Below are positions 9,001-19,246 of a stretch of DNA of 64,000 nt, one piece after another; position 1 is the stretch's first letter, and the number at the start of each line of letters is the position of its first letter. This DNA comes from Sinorhizobium terangae (GTDB lineage: Bacteria > Pseudomonadota > Alphaproteobacteria > Rhizobiales > Rhizobiaceae): positions 2,294,001-2,358,000 of the forward strand of contig NZ_CP121659.1 of assembly GCF_029714365.1 (NCBI RefSeq), read 5' to 3'. The position numbers and the translations under genes were made by a program. Under the pieces are notes generated by a model, which worked only from the letters and a program-made list of their open reading frames with translations, was not told the DNA's origin and did no database searches.

Positions 9001-9029
9001 GAAGCGGGTGGCAACACCCGCTTCTCTGT
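9001..9029 (+). terminator. Terminator after the MltB-type gene
   Basis: Perfect 10-bp stem gaagcgggtg / cacccgcttc (9001-9010, 9015-9024) with a GCAA tetraloop, followed by only a weak U-tract (tctgtatt). Confidence 0.65.
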
Positions 9030-9072
9030 ATTAGAGCTTGCGCATTACTTGCAGATTGGCACAGGCACGACC

Positions 9073-10011
9073 ATGAGTTCACCGGCAAAGGCGATCAACA
9101 CACAGATGACGATGCGCAACTGGGCGCTCCTGACCCTGCTCGGTCTTATCTGGGGCGGCTCCTTTTTCTTCGCCCGCGTTGCCGTTGCCCATGTGCCACC
9201 CTTCACGCTGGTTCTCCTGCGTCTCGGTCTCGCAGCACTTGCTCTCCACATCTACATCCGCGGCCGCTATGGCATCTATCCGGCGCTCAAGGAACGCTGG
9301 CCCGAATTCCTGTTGATGGGTTTGATCAACAATGCCATTCCGCACGCCTTCATCTTCCTGGGCCAGACCCACATCGGCGCAGGACTCGCCGCAATCCTGA
9401 ACGCGACAACCCCGATCTGGACCGTATTGATCGCCAACATGGCAACGGACGACGAGAAGCTGAGCGCCGCCAAGATCAGCGGCTGTCTGCTGGGCTTGGC
9501 AGGCACCATCGTGCTCATCGGGCCGAGTGCGCTTGCGGGCCTTGTCGGTAATTCCACAACGATCCCGCTTTGGGCACTTGTCCTGCCGGTGCTGGCCGCC
9601 GTCAGCTACGGCCTGGCGGCAACCTACGGCAAGCGCTTCCGCAGTCTGGCACCGCCGGTCACTGCAGCCGGACAATTGACGGCATCGACACTGATGATGC
9701 TGCCGATCGCGGCGCTTGCCGATACGCCATGGATGCTGCCCGCGCCGCCGATGACGGCCGTCTTCGCTGTCCTTGGCCTCGCCCTCGTCTCCACCTCTTA
9801 CGGTTACATTCTTTATTTCCGGATCATGGCGGAGGCCGGGGCGACCAATGCTTCGCTCGTCACTCTGCTCGTACCGCCGAGTGCCATATTGCTTGGCTAT
9901 CTCTTTCTCGGCGAGACGCTGCAGACGGCGGATATCGCCGGCATGGCGCTCATCGCAACCGGCCTCGCGGTCCTCGACGGACGCATCCTGAAGCTTCGAT
10001 ATTCGACCTGA
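9073..10011 (+). CDS. EamA (DMT-superfamily) transporter
   Basis: About 312 residues with ten hydrophobic segments in two EamA repeats. Repeat 1 starts with LLTLLGLIWGGSFFFARVAV and includes PPFTLVLLRLGLAALAL; repeat 2 starts near PLWALVLPVLAAVSYGLAATYGKRF, with LLVPPSAILLGYLFLGETL close to the end, a family hallmark. The frame opens at 8995, inside a terminator hairpin, so the ATG at 9073 is chosen; another Met 12 codons later is possible. Exporter of small metabolites by family; substrate not deducible. Confidence 0.85.
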   Translation: MSSPAKAINTQMTMRNWALLTLLGLIWGGSFFFARVAVAHVPPFTLVLLRLGLAALALHIYIRGRYGIYPALKERWPEFLLMGLINNAIPHAFIFLGQTHIGAGLAAILNATTPIWTVLIANMATDDEKLSAAKISGCLLGLAGTIVLIGPSALAGLVGNSTTIPLWALVLPVLAAVSYGLAATYGKRFRSLAPPVTAAGQLTASTLMMLPIAALADTPWMLPAPPMTAVFAVLGLALVSTSYGYILYFRIMAEAGATNASLVTLLVPPSAILLGYLFLGETLQTADIAGMALIATGLAVLDGRILKLRYST

Positions 10012-10248
10012 AACCGAATCGAAATGGCTTCGGCGAGGCTCACGGAGCATTACAAACGGTTACATTAACCAGCGCGAAGCAATTGTGAAAAAAATGTGGC
10101 AAGTTCGAATATCAAAACGATTTCCGCCGCTTACGCCTGTAAACAACGTTTTCTGACATTCCTCTTTTCGCAGCGCAGCACAAGTTTCGCTTTCATGCGC
10201 CGTTTTTTCGCCCTATGTTTTACCGGTCAACGCAGGGAGGATCATCAT

Positions 10249-10326
10249 ATGGGACTTACACATTCGTTGAATGTCCTCATGATCAGTGCAGCGTTCGCAT
10301 TCGTGGCCGTCATGCTTTTTGTCTGA
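10249..10326 (+). CDS. 25-residue single-helix membrane peptide
   Basis: Tiny gene with a strong ribosome binding site (GGGAGG, 8 nt before the ATG) and a terminator about 120 nt downstream. The peptide starts MGLTHSLNVLMISAAF and ends with a hydrophobic run AFVAVMLFV: one membrane-spanning helix with a short polar N-terminus. It has its own 237-nt A/T-richer leader with a candidate promoter area, so it looks like an independent transcription unit. Function unknown; peptides of this size often bind and modulate larger membrane proteins (inference only). The longer frame opening at 10096 lacks a binding site and is not favoured. Confidence 0.6.
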   Translation: MGLTHSLNVLMISAAFAFVAVMLFV

Positions 10327-10446
10327 GCAGGGCCGCTGAAAAGTCCAAACCGAGACAAGGACTTTAATTTCCGGAAAATCCATTTGCAGCAAGAGTTGTA
10401 GGCAGGCCACTCAGAGAGTACCCGGTCAACAGGCTGCGATAAAACC

Positions 10447-10480
10447 AAAGCCCATGAACGTCGATCCGTTCATGGGCTTT
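10447..10480 (+). terminator. Intrinsic terminator after the small membrane peptide
   Basis: Perfect 14-bp arms (aaagcccatgaacg at 10447-10460 and its complement at 10467-10480) with a 6-nt loop, ending in cttt and followed by atcttt. Symmetry means it could also work for the opposite strand. Confidence 0.8.
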
Positions 10481-10496
10481 ATCTTTGCTCGAAACA

Positions 10497-10599
10497 TACA
10501 GCGCCGCGCGTCTTATTAGACGCGCAAAGGACGCTGTAGCACTTTGAATTGCTGCATGTCTTTGTCCTTAAATCGAGGTCGATTTAAGGAGACATGCAG
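10497..10599. repeat. Two-hairpin intergenic repeat, intact copy
   Basis: Hairpin I: tacagcg/cgctgta outer stem (10497-10503, 10532-10538) and gcgcgtct/agacgcgc inner stem (10506-10513, 10518-10525). Spacer agcactttgaattg. Hairpin II: ctgcatgtct/agacatgcag plus ccttaaatcga/tcgatttaagg (10552-10599). A second good copy with the same spacer lies at 42699-42797. It sits 20 nt beyond the metF stop codon. Confidence 0.8.
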
Positions 10600-10619
10600 T
10601 AGCGTTTGTCCGGAAACGT

Positions 10620-11555
10620 CTACGCGCTTGCGACCGCCCTCATCGGAAGGTCGACAGCGGCCTCCCGCGCCGGGACGCGCGCGTAGCCAACAAGATCGCA
10701 AACGGCGGTAACAAGCGGCGAGCGGTTCATCGTGTAGAGATGGAAATCGCGCACGCCGCGCCGGGCGAGATCGACAATCTGCTCGGCGGCGATATGGGTG
10801 GCTTCCTTGAACCGCTCCGCGGGCTGGTCTTCAAGATGGGCGAGCCGCGAATGGATCACCTCGGGAACACGCGCACCGCACAGTCCGGCGAATCTCTGCA
10901 CCTGAGCGAGATTGTTGATCGGCAGGATCCCCGGCACGATCGGCACCTGGACGCCAGCCCTTCGCACGCGCTCCAGATAGAGCTCGAAATCGTCGTTGTC
11001 GAAGAAGAACTGCGTGATCGCCCGCGTCGCCCCGTTGTCAACCTTGCGCTTCAGCATGTCGATATCGGCGGCGACGTCCGGGCTCTCCGGGTGTTTTTCC
11101 GGATAGGCCGAAACCGATATTTCGAAGTCGCCACGGGCGCGCAAGGCCTTGACGAGCGCGGCGGCGTTTTCATAACCGCCGGGAAATGGCTGGTAGGCGC
11201 TGCCGATGCCGCCCTGCGGGTCGCCCCGGAGCGCCACGAAATGCCGGACGCCGAAGGCCAGGAACTCCTCGATCACCGCATCGACTTCGGCCTTCGGGGC
11301 GCCGACGCAGGTCAGATGCGCCGCAGTGTTCCCGATGCCCATTTCGCCGATCATGCGCTTGACGGTCGTCAGCGAGCGGGCCTTCGTCGAGCCGCCGGCA
11401 CCGTAGGTCACGGTGACGAAGGCAGGGTCGAAAACCGAGAGGTCAGCCACCGTCTGGAAGAGCTGCACCTCCATCTCGTCGGTCTTCGGAGGAAAATACT
11501 CGAATGAAAGCCTGAGATTGCCACGCTCGGCCGGATAAAGCGTCCGTGTCGTCAT
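10620..11555 (-). CDS. metF: Methylenetetrahydrofolate reductase
   Basis: Reduces 5,10-methylene-THF to 5-methyl-THF, the methyl donor for methionine synthesis; FAD-dependent TIM barrel. 311 residues from the ATG at 11555, the usual bacterial MetF size. Motifs: LSFEYFPPKTDEME (about 14-27), FVTVTYGAGGSTK (about 47-59), HLTCVG (about 83), FVALRGDPQGG (about 110), and AITQFFFDNDDF (about 178-189), which contains the folate-binding region. It starts 2 nt after the stop of the ArsR-methyltransferase regulator gene, so the two form an operon likely controlled from the palindrome at 12596. Confidence 0.93.
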   Translation of the reverse strand: MTTRTLYPAERGNLRLSFEYFPPKTDEMEVQLFQTVADLSVFDPAFVTVTYGAGGSTKARSLTTVKRMIGEMGIGNTAAHLTCVGAPKAEVDAVIEEFLAFGVRHFVALRGDPQGGIGSAYQPFPGGYENAAALVKALRARGDFEISVSAYPEKHPESPDVAADIDMLKRKVDNGATRAITQFFFDNDDFELYLERVRRAGVQVPIVPGILPINNLAQVQRFAGLCGARVPEVIHSRLAHLEDQPAERFKEATHIAAEQIVDLARRGVRDFHLYTMNRSPLVTAVCDLVGYARVPAREAAVDLPMRAVASA

Positions 11556-11557
11556 TC

Positions 11558-12577
11558 CTAAACTCCCCCTGCCTGAACGCGCTGACGCGGCATATCGGCG
11601 ATGTGATCGGCGACACGCTGATCGCGTGCCAGCCAGATCGTCACTGTCAGTTTGCCCTCGTCCACGCCTTCCGGCGCGAGGTCGGTTGTCTTCTCGAGCG
11701 CGAGACCAGCCTTCTGCAGCCAATCGGCCATTGCCTGATGGGAAAAGCCGAGGCGCGCATGGGCATGCTCGTCGCGCAGATATTCGAGCCCGTGCGGTGC
11801 GAAATCGATGATGACGAGCCGGCCTCCAGGGGCGAGCATGCGTGCGGCCTCGGCAATCGCCGCTTCCGGCTCTTCCAGGAAATGCAGCACCTGATGGATC
11901 GTCACGAGATCGAAGGCCTGCCCGTCGAGCGGCAGGTTGAAGATATCGCCATGGCGGATGGAGGCTTTCGTGATCCCCGCCCTGTCGAGGTTGGAGCGCG
12001 CCACCGCCAGCATGTCGCGGCTGGCGTCGACGCCGATGCCGCGCCGGTAGATGCCCTCGAAAAGTTGCAGGATACGGCCGGTGCCGGTGCCGAGATCGAG
12101 CAGGCTTTCGACCGACTCCTCGCCGACCATCGCCTTCAGCGTCGCCTCGACGTCGCCTTCGCTGACATGCAGTCGCCTCAGTTCATCCCATTCGGCGGCA
12201 TTGCGGCTGAAATAGGCCTGCGCCTTCTCGGCACGCTGCCGCTTCAGGACGGCGAGCCGCGTCGCATCCCTGGCGAGGATGGCATCTTCGGCCGCGGCCG
12301 CCGCGAGCAACTCACGCACCAACGCGACGCGTCCCCCCTCCTGTCGCAGGCGGAAATAGGCCCAGGCCCCTTCCTGATAGCGATCGATGAGCGCCACTTC
12401 GGCAAGCAGCTTCAGATGCCGGGAGATGCGCGGCTGCGATTGTCCGAGAATTTCGGTAAGATCGGTGACGGTGAGGTCGCTCGCAGAAAGCAGCGCAAGA
12501 AGTCGCATCCGCGTCGGCTCACCCGCCGCCTTCAGCACGTCGACCAACGCGTCCAATCCAAGCGTTTCTCGCGTCAC
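11558..12577 (-). CDS. ArsR-family regulator fused to SAM-dependent methyltransferase domain (SahR-like)
   Basis: 339 residues. N-terminal winged helix of the ArsR type (AAGEPTRMRLLALLSASDLTVTDLTEILGQSQPRISRHLKLL, about residues 15-57), then a C-terminal class I methyltransferase domain with LLDLGTGTGRILQLFEG (about 158-174) and LAPGGRLVIIDFAPHG. Proteobacterial regulators of this type (SahR) sense S-adenosylhomocysteine and control methionine-cycle genes; the adjacent metF and the 20-bp palindrome upstream fit that role (inference). Start: tandem GTG codons at 12580 and 12577 follow GAGGAGG; 12577 has the better spacing. Methyltransferase activity is not assured; the domain may be a ligand sensor. 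Confidence 0.82.
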   Translation of the reverse strand: MTRETLGLDALVDVLKAAGEPTRMRLLALLSASDLTVTDLTEILGQSQPRISRHLKLLAEVALIDRYQEGAWAYFRLRQEGGRVALVRELLAAAAAEDAILARDATRLAVLKRQRAEKAQAYFSRNAAEWDELRRLHVSEGDVEATLKAMVGEESVESLLDLGTGTGRILQLFEGIYRRGIGVDASRDMLAVARSNLDRAGITKASIRHGDIFNLPLDGQAFDLVTIHQVLHFLEEPEAAIAEAARMLAPGGRLVIIDFAPHGLEYLRDEHAHARLGFSHQAMADWLQKAGLALEKTTDLAPEGVDEGKLTVTIWLARDQRVADHIADMPRQRVQAGGV

Positions 12578-12595
12578 CACCGCCTCCTCATCAAC

Positions 12596-12615
12596 ACATA
12601 AAGATATCTTTATGT
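12596..12615. promoter_or_regulatory. Perfect 20-bp palindromic operator
   Basis: acataaagatatctttatgt is a perfect 20-bp palindrome 18 nt before the regulator start. It overlaps the predicted -10 element, so binding would block its own transcription and that of metF. It is of the AAAGATATCTTT type expected for ArsR/SahR-like proteins (inference). Confidence 0.75.
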
Positions 12616-12635
12616 AATTTGCGAGACGTGCGCAA
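12607..12635 (-). promoter_or_regulatory. Predicted sigma-70 promoter of the regulator-metF operon
   Basis: On the minus strand: -35 TTGCGC (12630-12635), 17-nt spacer, -10 TAAAGA (12607-12612) lying inside the palindrome. Confidence 0.5.
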
Positions 12636-12682
12636 GCGAATTTGCGCGTAAAGACAATCGAATGACGCAGGAAAGATAGGCT

Positions 12683-12710
12683 GACGGGCGGACCCCGCGG
12701 TCCGCCCGTC
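12683..12710 (-). terminator. GC-rich hairpin between ettA and the regulator gene
   Basis: Perfect 12-bp arms (gacgggcggacc and complement) with a 4-nt loop at 12695-12698. No clear U-tract on either strand; probably a back-up stop for ettA read-through. Confidence 0.45.
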
Positions 12711-12743
12711 CAAAGATAGCCCTGGAACTCGTGAGACATTTAT

Positions 12744-12767
12744 GGCTCGGGCGGCTTCGCCCAAAGC
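12744..12767 (-). terminator. Terminator after ettA
   Basis: On the minus strand a ggct-tt-gggcg / cgccc-ga-gcc hairpin begins 9 nt beyond the ettA stop and is followed by ataaatg. Confidence 0.5.
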
Positions 12768-12775
12768 CACGCCGA

Positions 12776-14425
<1,650 letters not shown>

Positions 14426-14543
14426 AAGGGAATGCTCCGCATCGGAAGGGAAATTTGCCCGCTATGTAGGCGAATTATGGTAGCGGGGCAATCCGCCAAA
14501 GGCCTGCCCACGCCAATCCCTTCCGGCAGGCAACCGTCGCGGA

Positions 14544-15317
14544 TCAACCATGCCCGGCGGCGGCGGCGATCCCTTTGGCGCATTTGAACTCGGTCGTCCC
14601 GGCCGCCTGGATGAGGCTACCGAGGCCGGCCTTGCCCGAAAGGTCGCCGGCAAGTCCGATGGTGAGGCCGGTTATGACGCTGCGGCCGTTGACAGTCTGG
14701 CAGCGCATGCGCACCCGGTCCCCGGCCCCTGCCCCGAAGCTCTGGTCGAAGGCGTGCTTGATCTCGTTTTCGTCAATCTCGGATCCGAGTTTGTCGGCAA
14801 AGAGGGCCTGCACCGCGGAACTGTTCAATTCATCGAGAAGGCGCAGTTGCAGCCTGAAATAATCTTCCGCCTTTGCCGTCTGGCACGTGCCGCTCTGCAG
14901 CCACTGGTGGCGATCGAGGCCGGACTTGACCCCCGGCATGGCAACGAGCAGGCGCGCAGCGGTCTCCTCGGCCATGGCAAGCTTCGGCAGGTCCAGCCAA
15001 TCACCTTTTCGATCGCGCGCCTTGAGCTCCGCCTCGACGCCGCAGTAGCTTTTCTTCAGCGGCCAGAGGCCGTGAAGCGAGAAGTGTGTCGCATCAAAAC
15101 GATCGGCCGTCTGATCCGCGCATTCGTTGCGGGTCGGCCGCGTCTCGCAAAATCCCGGTTGCCAGCTGACCGCCAGCACATATTGCGTCTTGCCGGAGCC
15201 TGCCACTTCCGCGGCTTCCTGCGTCGATACTTCCTCGGCGGCGGCGAAGGACGACAGTCCCAGCCCCAGCATGAGCGTTGCAACTCTCGCAAGATTCGCT
15301 TTCACCCTCGTCCGCAT
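14544..15317 (-). CDS. RNase T2-family protein with degenerate active-site segment II
   Basis: 257 residues with a Sec signal peptide (MRTRVKANLARVATLMLGLG..., cleavage near AAAEE). Conserved active-site segment I is intact: THFSLHGLWP (about residues 82-91), containing the first catalytic His. Segment II, normally EW-x-KHGTC, reads HQWLQSGTC (about 162-170): the catalytic Glu and His and the Lys are changed to Gln, Ser and Gln, while the Trp and the GTC disulfide region remain. Other Cys residues (CETR, CADQ, YCGV) are retained, so the fold is probably intact. A strict T2 mechanism looks impaired. The long frame running to 16448 crosses the divergent hydrolase gene and is rejected. The ATG at 15317 follows GGGGGT. 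Confidence 0.8.
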   Translation of the reverse strand: MRTRVKANLARVATLMLGLGLSSFAAAEEVSTQEAAEVAGSGKTQYVLAVSWQPGFCETRPTRNECADQTADRFDATHFSLHGLWPLKKSYCGVEAELKARDRKGDWLDLPKLAMAEETAARLLVAMPGVKSGLDRHQWLQSGTCQTAKAEDYFRLQLRLLDELNSSAVQALFADKLGSEIDENEIKHAFDQSFGAGAGDRVRMRCQTVNGRSVITGLTIGLAGDLSGKAGLGSLIQAAGTTEFKCAKGIAAAAGHG

Positions 15318-15596
15318 TTCGAATAACCCCCACATGAAAACAAAACGGGAACAAATATCGACGAATGCGCGAAAATTGCAACCTCTAATTCTCATTTCCA
15401 GATTCGTTGTGACGTCATGCACAACAAGCAACAAGCAACGATTGCCTTTGCGGCGCAAATCGATTTGATATCGGCCGGTGTGCATTTTCCGCAGAGAGGC
15501 ACATTTTCTGCTGGAAAGTGCTTCCGGTTCGCGCAACGGACGCTCCGTTGGTAACCCGCACACGAGAGTCTGACGATTGGTCCGGGGGGGCATGGG

Positions 15597-16550
15597 ATGT
15601 TCGGGCAGGTGAGGACGCATCAAAGCCCGACGGGTGCTGCGCTCGGCTGGCGCCACTTCGCGGCCTCGACCGGGCCGCACGGAATCCTCATTGTCAGCCA
15701 TGGGCTTGCCGAGCATTCCGGCCGCTATGCGCGTTTCGCCGAGGCGATGGCCAAACATGGGTTCCATGTCTATGCGCACGACCATCGCGGCCATGGCGAA
15801 AGCCGCGCACCGGATGCCCCGCTTGCGACCTTTGGCCACCGCGACGGGGCGGCCAAGGTGATCGCGGACGTCCGGGCGATGCGGGACGTGGCCGCCGCCG
15901 ATCATCCGGGCCTGCCGATTATCCTCTTCGGCCATTCGATGGGCGGCCTCATCGCGCTCAACGCCGCAGAAACCGATCCTAAGCTTTACGACGCTCTCGC
16001 CGTCTGGAACTCCAATTTCCGTCCGGGTCTCGCCGGCCGGGGCGGCCAGGCGATACTGGCGATCGAGAGAATGCTCAAAGGTTCGGACGTGCCGAGCCCG
16101 CTGCTGACGAAGCTCACATTCGGCGCCTGGAGCAAGGCGATTGCCGATCGAAAGACCGATTTCGACTGGCTGTCGCGCGATGAAGACGAAGTCGCCAAAT
16201 ACGTGGCCGATCCGCTCTGTGGTTTCGATGCGACGGTGTCGCTTTGGATCGACGTGTTCAAATTCGCCTTCGCCGGCGCCCGCTCGGACCGGCTGGCGCG
16301 GTTGCCCGCCGACCTGCCGGTCCATCTCGTCGGCGGCAGCGCGGATCCTTCGACGTTCAACGGCGCCGCCATTCGCTGGCTCGGCGAACGAATGAAGGCA
16401 CGCGGCATGACCGACGTGACCATTACCATCCATGACGGCATGCGCCACGAAACACTCAACGAGATCGGCCGGGAGCAGGCAACCGAAGACTTCGTCGCCT
16501 GGTGCCTGAAGGCGGTCGACCGGAAGCGCCGACGAGACGGAAGACCATGA
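15597..16550 (+). CDS. Alpha/beta hydrolase, monoacylglycerol lipase / lysophospholipase family
   Basis: 317 residues, serine hydrolase of the Hydrolase_4 type acting on lysophospholipids or monoacylglycerols in the family. Seen: oxyanion strand GILIVSHGLAEHSGRYARFAEAM (about 29-51), DHRGHGES (about 62-69), nucleophile elbow ILFGHSMGGLIALN (about 104-117, Ser in GHSMG), a late acid in HLVGGSADP (about 243), and a catalytic His in DGMRHETLNE (about 281-290). The stop overlaps the start of the next EamA gene (ATGA at 16547), so the two are translationally coupled. Perhaps a lipid product is exported, but that is only suggested by linkage. A 7-bp inverted repeat caacgga/tccgttg lies at 15534-15550 in the 279-nt divergent promoter region. 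Confidence 0.83.
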   Translation: MFGQVRTHQSPTGAALGWRHFAASTGPHGILIVSHGLAEHSGRYARFAEAMAKHGFHVYAHDHRGHGESRAPDAPLATFGHRDGAAKVIADVRAMRDVAAADHPGLPIILFGHSMGGLIALNAAETDPKLYDALAVWNSNFRPGLAGRGGQAILAIERMLKGSDVPSPLLTKLTFGAWSKAIADRKTDFDWLSRDEDEVAKYVADPLCGFDATVSLWIDVFKFAFAGARSDRLARLPADLPVHLVGGSADPSTFNGAAIRWLGERMKARGMTDVTITIHDGMRHETLNEIGREQATEDFVAWCLKAVDRKRRRDGRP

Positions 16551-17500
16551 CCGACCTCACCCTGCCCAGAATCGCCACCGCTCATAATCGCGTTTCCTAT
16601 GGCCTGACGCTGATGGTCATCGCCGTTCTGATTTCGCCGCTGATCGACATTTTCGCCAAGCTTGCTATCGCCACGGTACCCTCGGCCGAGATCACCGCCG
16701 TCCGTTTCCTGCTGCAGGTCGTCTTCATCCTGCCGGTCGTGCTCGTCCGCCGCACGCTCCTCGACCTCACCTGGAAGAAGAGCGCGCTGCATGCCCTTCG
16801 CGGCGGGCTTCTGGTGCTGACCATGCTCTCCTTCATCACCACGCTGAAGGTGATGGAAGTGGCCGACGCGATCGCAATCTTCTTCGTCGAGCCGATCATC
16901 CTCACCATTCTCGGTAGCATCTTCCTCAAGGAAACGATCGGCTGGAGGCGCTACACCGCCTGCGCCGTCGGCTTCTTCGGTGCGTTGCTCGTCATCCAGC
17001 CGAGCATGAAGGAAGTCGGCCTGATCGCGCTTCTGCCGATCGTCTCCGCCTTCGGACTCGCCGTCTTCCTGCTCGTCACGCGCATGGTCGCGCAGAACGA
17101 GGACCCCTGGTCGATGCAGTTCCACGCGGGTATCTGGGGCGGCCTCTTCTGCCTCGCCCTGCTCTCGCTGGGCGAAGGCAGCGGCTCGAGCGTGTTCGAT
17201 CCCGTCTGGCCCGAGGGCAACGCGTGGCTCTACCTGCTTGGCGTCGGCGTCGCGGCGACGATCTCGGGCGTGCTCGGTGTCTATGCCTATCGCGCCGCCC
17301 TGGCCTCGGTGCTCGCGCCGCTGCAATATCTCGAAATTGTGTCGGCGACGATCTTCGGCTGGCTGGTCTTCGGCGATCTGCCGGACGCGCTGAAGTGGCT
17401 CGGCATCGCGATCATTATCGGCTCGGGCCTCTATATTATCTGGCGCGAGCGCAGGGTTGAGAAGACCGCAAGCATCGCGCCCGTCTCGCCGGCGATCTGA
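16547..17500 (+). CDS. EamA (DMT-superfamily) transporter
   Basis: 317 residues, ten predicted membrane helices in two EamA halves. The first half has PLIDIFAKLAIATVPSAEITAVRFLLQ and VADAIAIFFVEPIILTILGSIFLKE; the second includes PLQYLEIVSATIFGWLVFGDLP followed by GLYIIWRERR. Start ATG at 16547 overlaps the hydrolase stop; the longer frame from 16502 runs inside the upstream gene. Sequence is more like the rhizobial drug/metabolite exporters than the copy at 9073. Substrate unknown. Confidence 0.85.
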   Translation: MTDLTLPRIATAHNRVSYGLTLMVIAVLISPLIDIFAKLAIATVPSAEITAVRFLLQVVFILPVVLVRRTLLDLTWKKSALHALRGGLLVLTMLSFITTLKVMEVADAIAIFFVEPIILTILGSIFLKETIGWRRYTACAVGFFGALLVIQPSMKEVGLIALLPIVSAFGLAVFLLVTRMVAQNEDPWSMQFHAGIWGGLFCLALLSLGEGSGSSVFDPVWPEGNAWLYLLGVGVAATISGVLGVYAYRAALASVLAPLQYLEIVSATIFGWLVFGDLPDALKWLGIAIIIGSGLYIIWRERRVEKTASIAPVSPAI

Positions 17501-17546
17501 GGCGCCAGCAACGGATAAGAATGAAAGAGCATTGGGAGGAATTTGG

Positions 17547-19193
17547 ATGAAAACGGGTGGTCAGCTGGTTGTCGAGGCCCTGGTGGCAAATGGCGTCAGG
17601 CGCATCTCGTGCGTGCCGGGGGAGAGCTATCTGGCGGTTCTGGATGCGCTGCACGACACCGACATCGACGTCATCGTCTGCCGGCAGGAAGGCGGCGCGG
17701 CGATGATGGCGGATTGCTGGGGACGACTCACCGGCGAGCCGGGCGTCTGCATGGTGACGCGCGGCCCCGGCGCCACCAACGCCTCCGCCGGCCTTCATGT
17801 CGCCAGGCAGGATTCGATTCCGATGATCCTCTTCGTCGGCCAGGTGCAGCGCGACGCGCGCGAGCGCGAGGCCTTCCAGGAGATCGAATATCGCCGCGCC
17901 TTTACCGAGGTCGCGAAATGGGTGGGAGAAATAGACGATCCAGCCCGCATCCCGGAATTCGTGACCCGCGCCTTCGCCGTCGCGACGTCCGGCCGGCCGG
18001 GCCCGGTGGTGCTGACGCTCCCGGAGGACATGCTGACCGATAGCACCGAGGCCACTCTGGCCCGCGCCTACCAGCCGGTCGAAAGCCATCCTGGCCGGAG
18101 CCAGATCGCCCGGTTTGAGGAACTGCTTGCCACAGCCAAACGACCGATCGCCATTCTTGGCGGCACGCGCTGGTCTGCCGAAAGCGTGGCTGAGTTTCAG
18201 CGCTTTGCCGAGCGCTGGAGATTGCCCGTCGGCTGCTCCTTCCGCCGCCAGATGCTCTTCGATCACCTTAATCCGGTTTACGCCGGCGATGTCGGCATCG
18301 GCATCAATCCCGCGCTTGCGAAGGAAATCAAGGAGGCCGATCTCGTCCTGCTCGTCGGCGGCCGTTTTTCCGAGATGCCCTCTTCCGGCTACACGCTGCT
18401 CGACGTCCCCTACCCCAGGCAGACGCTGGTCCATGTCCATCCCGATCCCGCCGAGCTCGGCCGCGTCTACCGCCCGGATCTGGCGATCGCCGCGTGCCCG
18501 CGCGATTTCGTGGCGGCGCTCGGCAACGTCAGGCCTGCGGGCGAACCCGCGTGGTCCGCTCGTACCGCCGCAATGCACGAATCCTACCTCAAATGGTCGA
18601 CGCCGCCCGAGAAGGGGCCCGGCGACGTGCAGATGGGGCCGATCATGAACTGGATCGAGGCGAACACCGCGCCGGACACGATCTTCACCAACGGCGCCGG
18701 CAACTACGCCACCTGGTTGCACCGCTTCCACCGCTTCCGCCGTTACGGAACCCAGGCCGCCCCTGCATCAGGCTCGATGGGCTACGGCCTGCCGGCAGCC
18801 GTCGCGGCCAAGCAACTCCACCCGGAGCGCGAAGTCGTCTGCTTTGCCGGCGACGGCTGCTTCCTCATGCACGGGCAGGAGTTCGCGACCGCCATCCGCT
18901 ACCAGCTGCCGATCATCGTGCTCGTCATCAACAATGGCATCTACGGCACGATCCGCATGCACCAGGAGCGCGAGTATCCCGGCCGCGTCAGCGCGACGGA
19001 CCTTACCAACCCGGATTTTGCAGCACTCGCGCGCGCCTATGGCGGCCACGGCGAAACCGTGGTGCGAACCGAAGAATTCGCAGACGCATTCCTCCGAGCA
19101 CGCGCCAGCGGCAAGCCCGCCATCGTCGAAATCAAGCTCGACCCGGAAGCGATCACGCCCACGCGAACGCTCACCGAAATTCGCAACGGTTGA
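17547..19193 (+). CDS. Thiamine-pyrophosphate enzyme, acetolactate-synthase-like
   Basis: 548 residues with the three-domain ThDP decarboxylase/synthase layout. N-terminal PYR domain: CVPGESYLAVLDAL, then VCRQEGGAAMMADCWGRLTG containing the catalytic Glu, then TRGPGATNA. Central Rossmann domain about 190-320. C-terminal PP domain: GSMGYGLPAAVAAK and the ThDP motif GDGCFLMHGQEF...NNGIYG (GDG...NN). GGAGG precedes the ATG at 17547; a longer frame from 17457 is not needed. It is not the biosynthetic IlvB: no regulatory-subunit gene follows. It could be an acetolactate synthase isozyme, a benzoylformate-decarboxylase-like or another 2-oxoacid enzyme; the substrate is open. It follows the EamA gene by 46 nt. 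Confidence 0.8.
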   Translation: MKTGGQLVVEALVANGVRRISCVPGESYLAVLDALHDTDIDVIVCRQEGGAAMMADCWGRLTGEPGVCMVTRGPGATNASAGLHVARQDSIPMILFVGQVQRDAREREAFQEIEYRRAFTEVAKWVGEIDDPARIPEFVTRAFAVATSGRPGPVVLTLPEDMLTDSTEATLARAYQPVESHPGRSQIARFEELLATAKRPIAILGGTRWSAESVAEFQRFAERWRLPVGCSFRRQMLFDHLNPVYAGDVGIGINPALAKEIKEADLVLLVGGRFSEMPSSGYTLLDVPYPRQTLVHVHPDPAELGRVYRPDLAIAACPRDFVAALGNVRPAGEPAWSARTAAMHESYLKWSTPPEKGPGDVQMGPIMNWIEANTAPDTIFTNGAGNYATWLHRFHRFRRYGTQAAPASGSMGYGLPAAVAAKQLHPEREVVCFAGDGCFLMHGQEFATAIRYQLPIIVLVINNGIYGTIRMHQEREYPGRVSATDLTNPDFAALARAYGGHGETVVRTEEFADAFLRARASGKPAIVEIKLDPEAITPTRTLTEIRNG

Positions 19194-19246
19194 GGGGAGA
19201 CAGAGCGCCCCGGCCACCTTACACCTGAATCTGAGGCACTCTTCGT

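Noticed and set aside
14544..16448. 634-codon minus-strand open frame through the RNase T2 gene
   Set aside because: The upstream half is antisense to the alpha/beta hydrolase gene; the signal peptide beginning at 15317 marks the real start.
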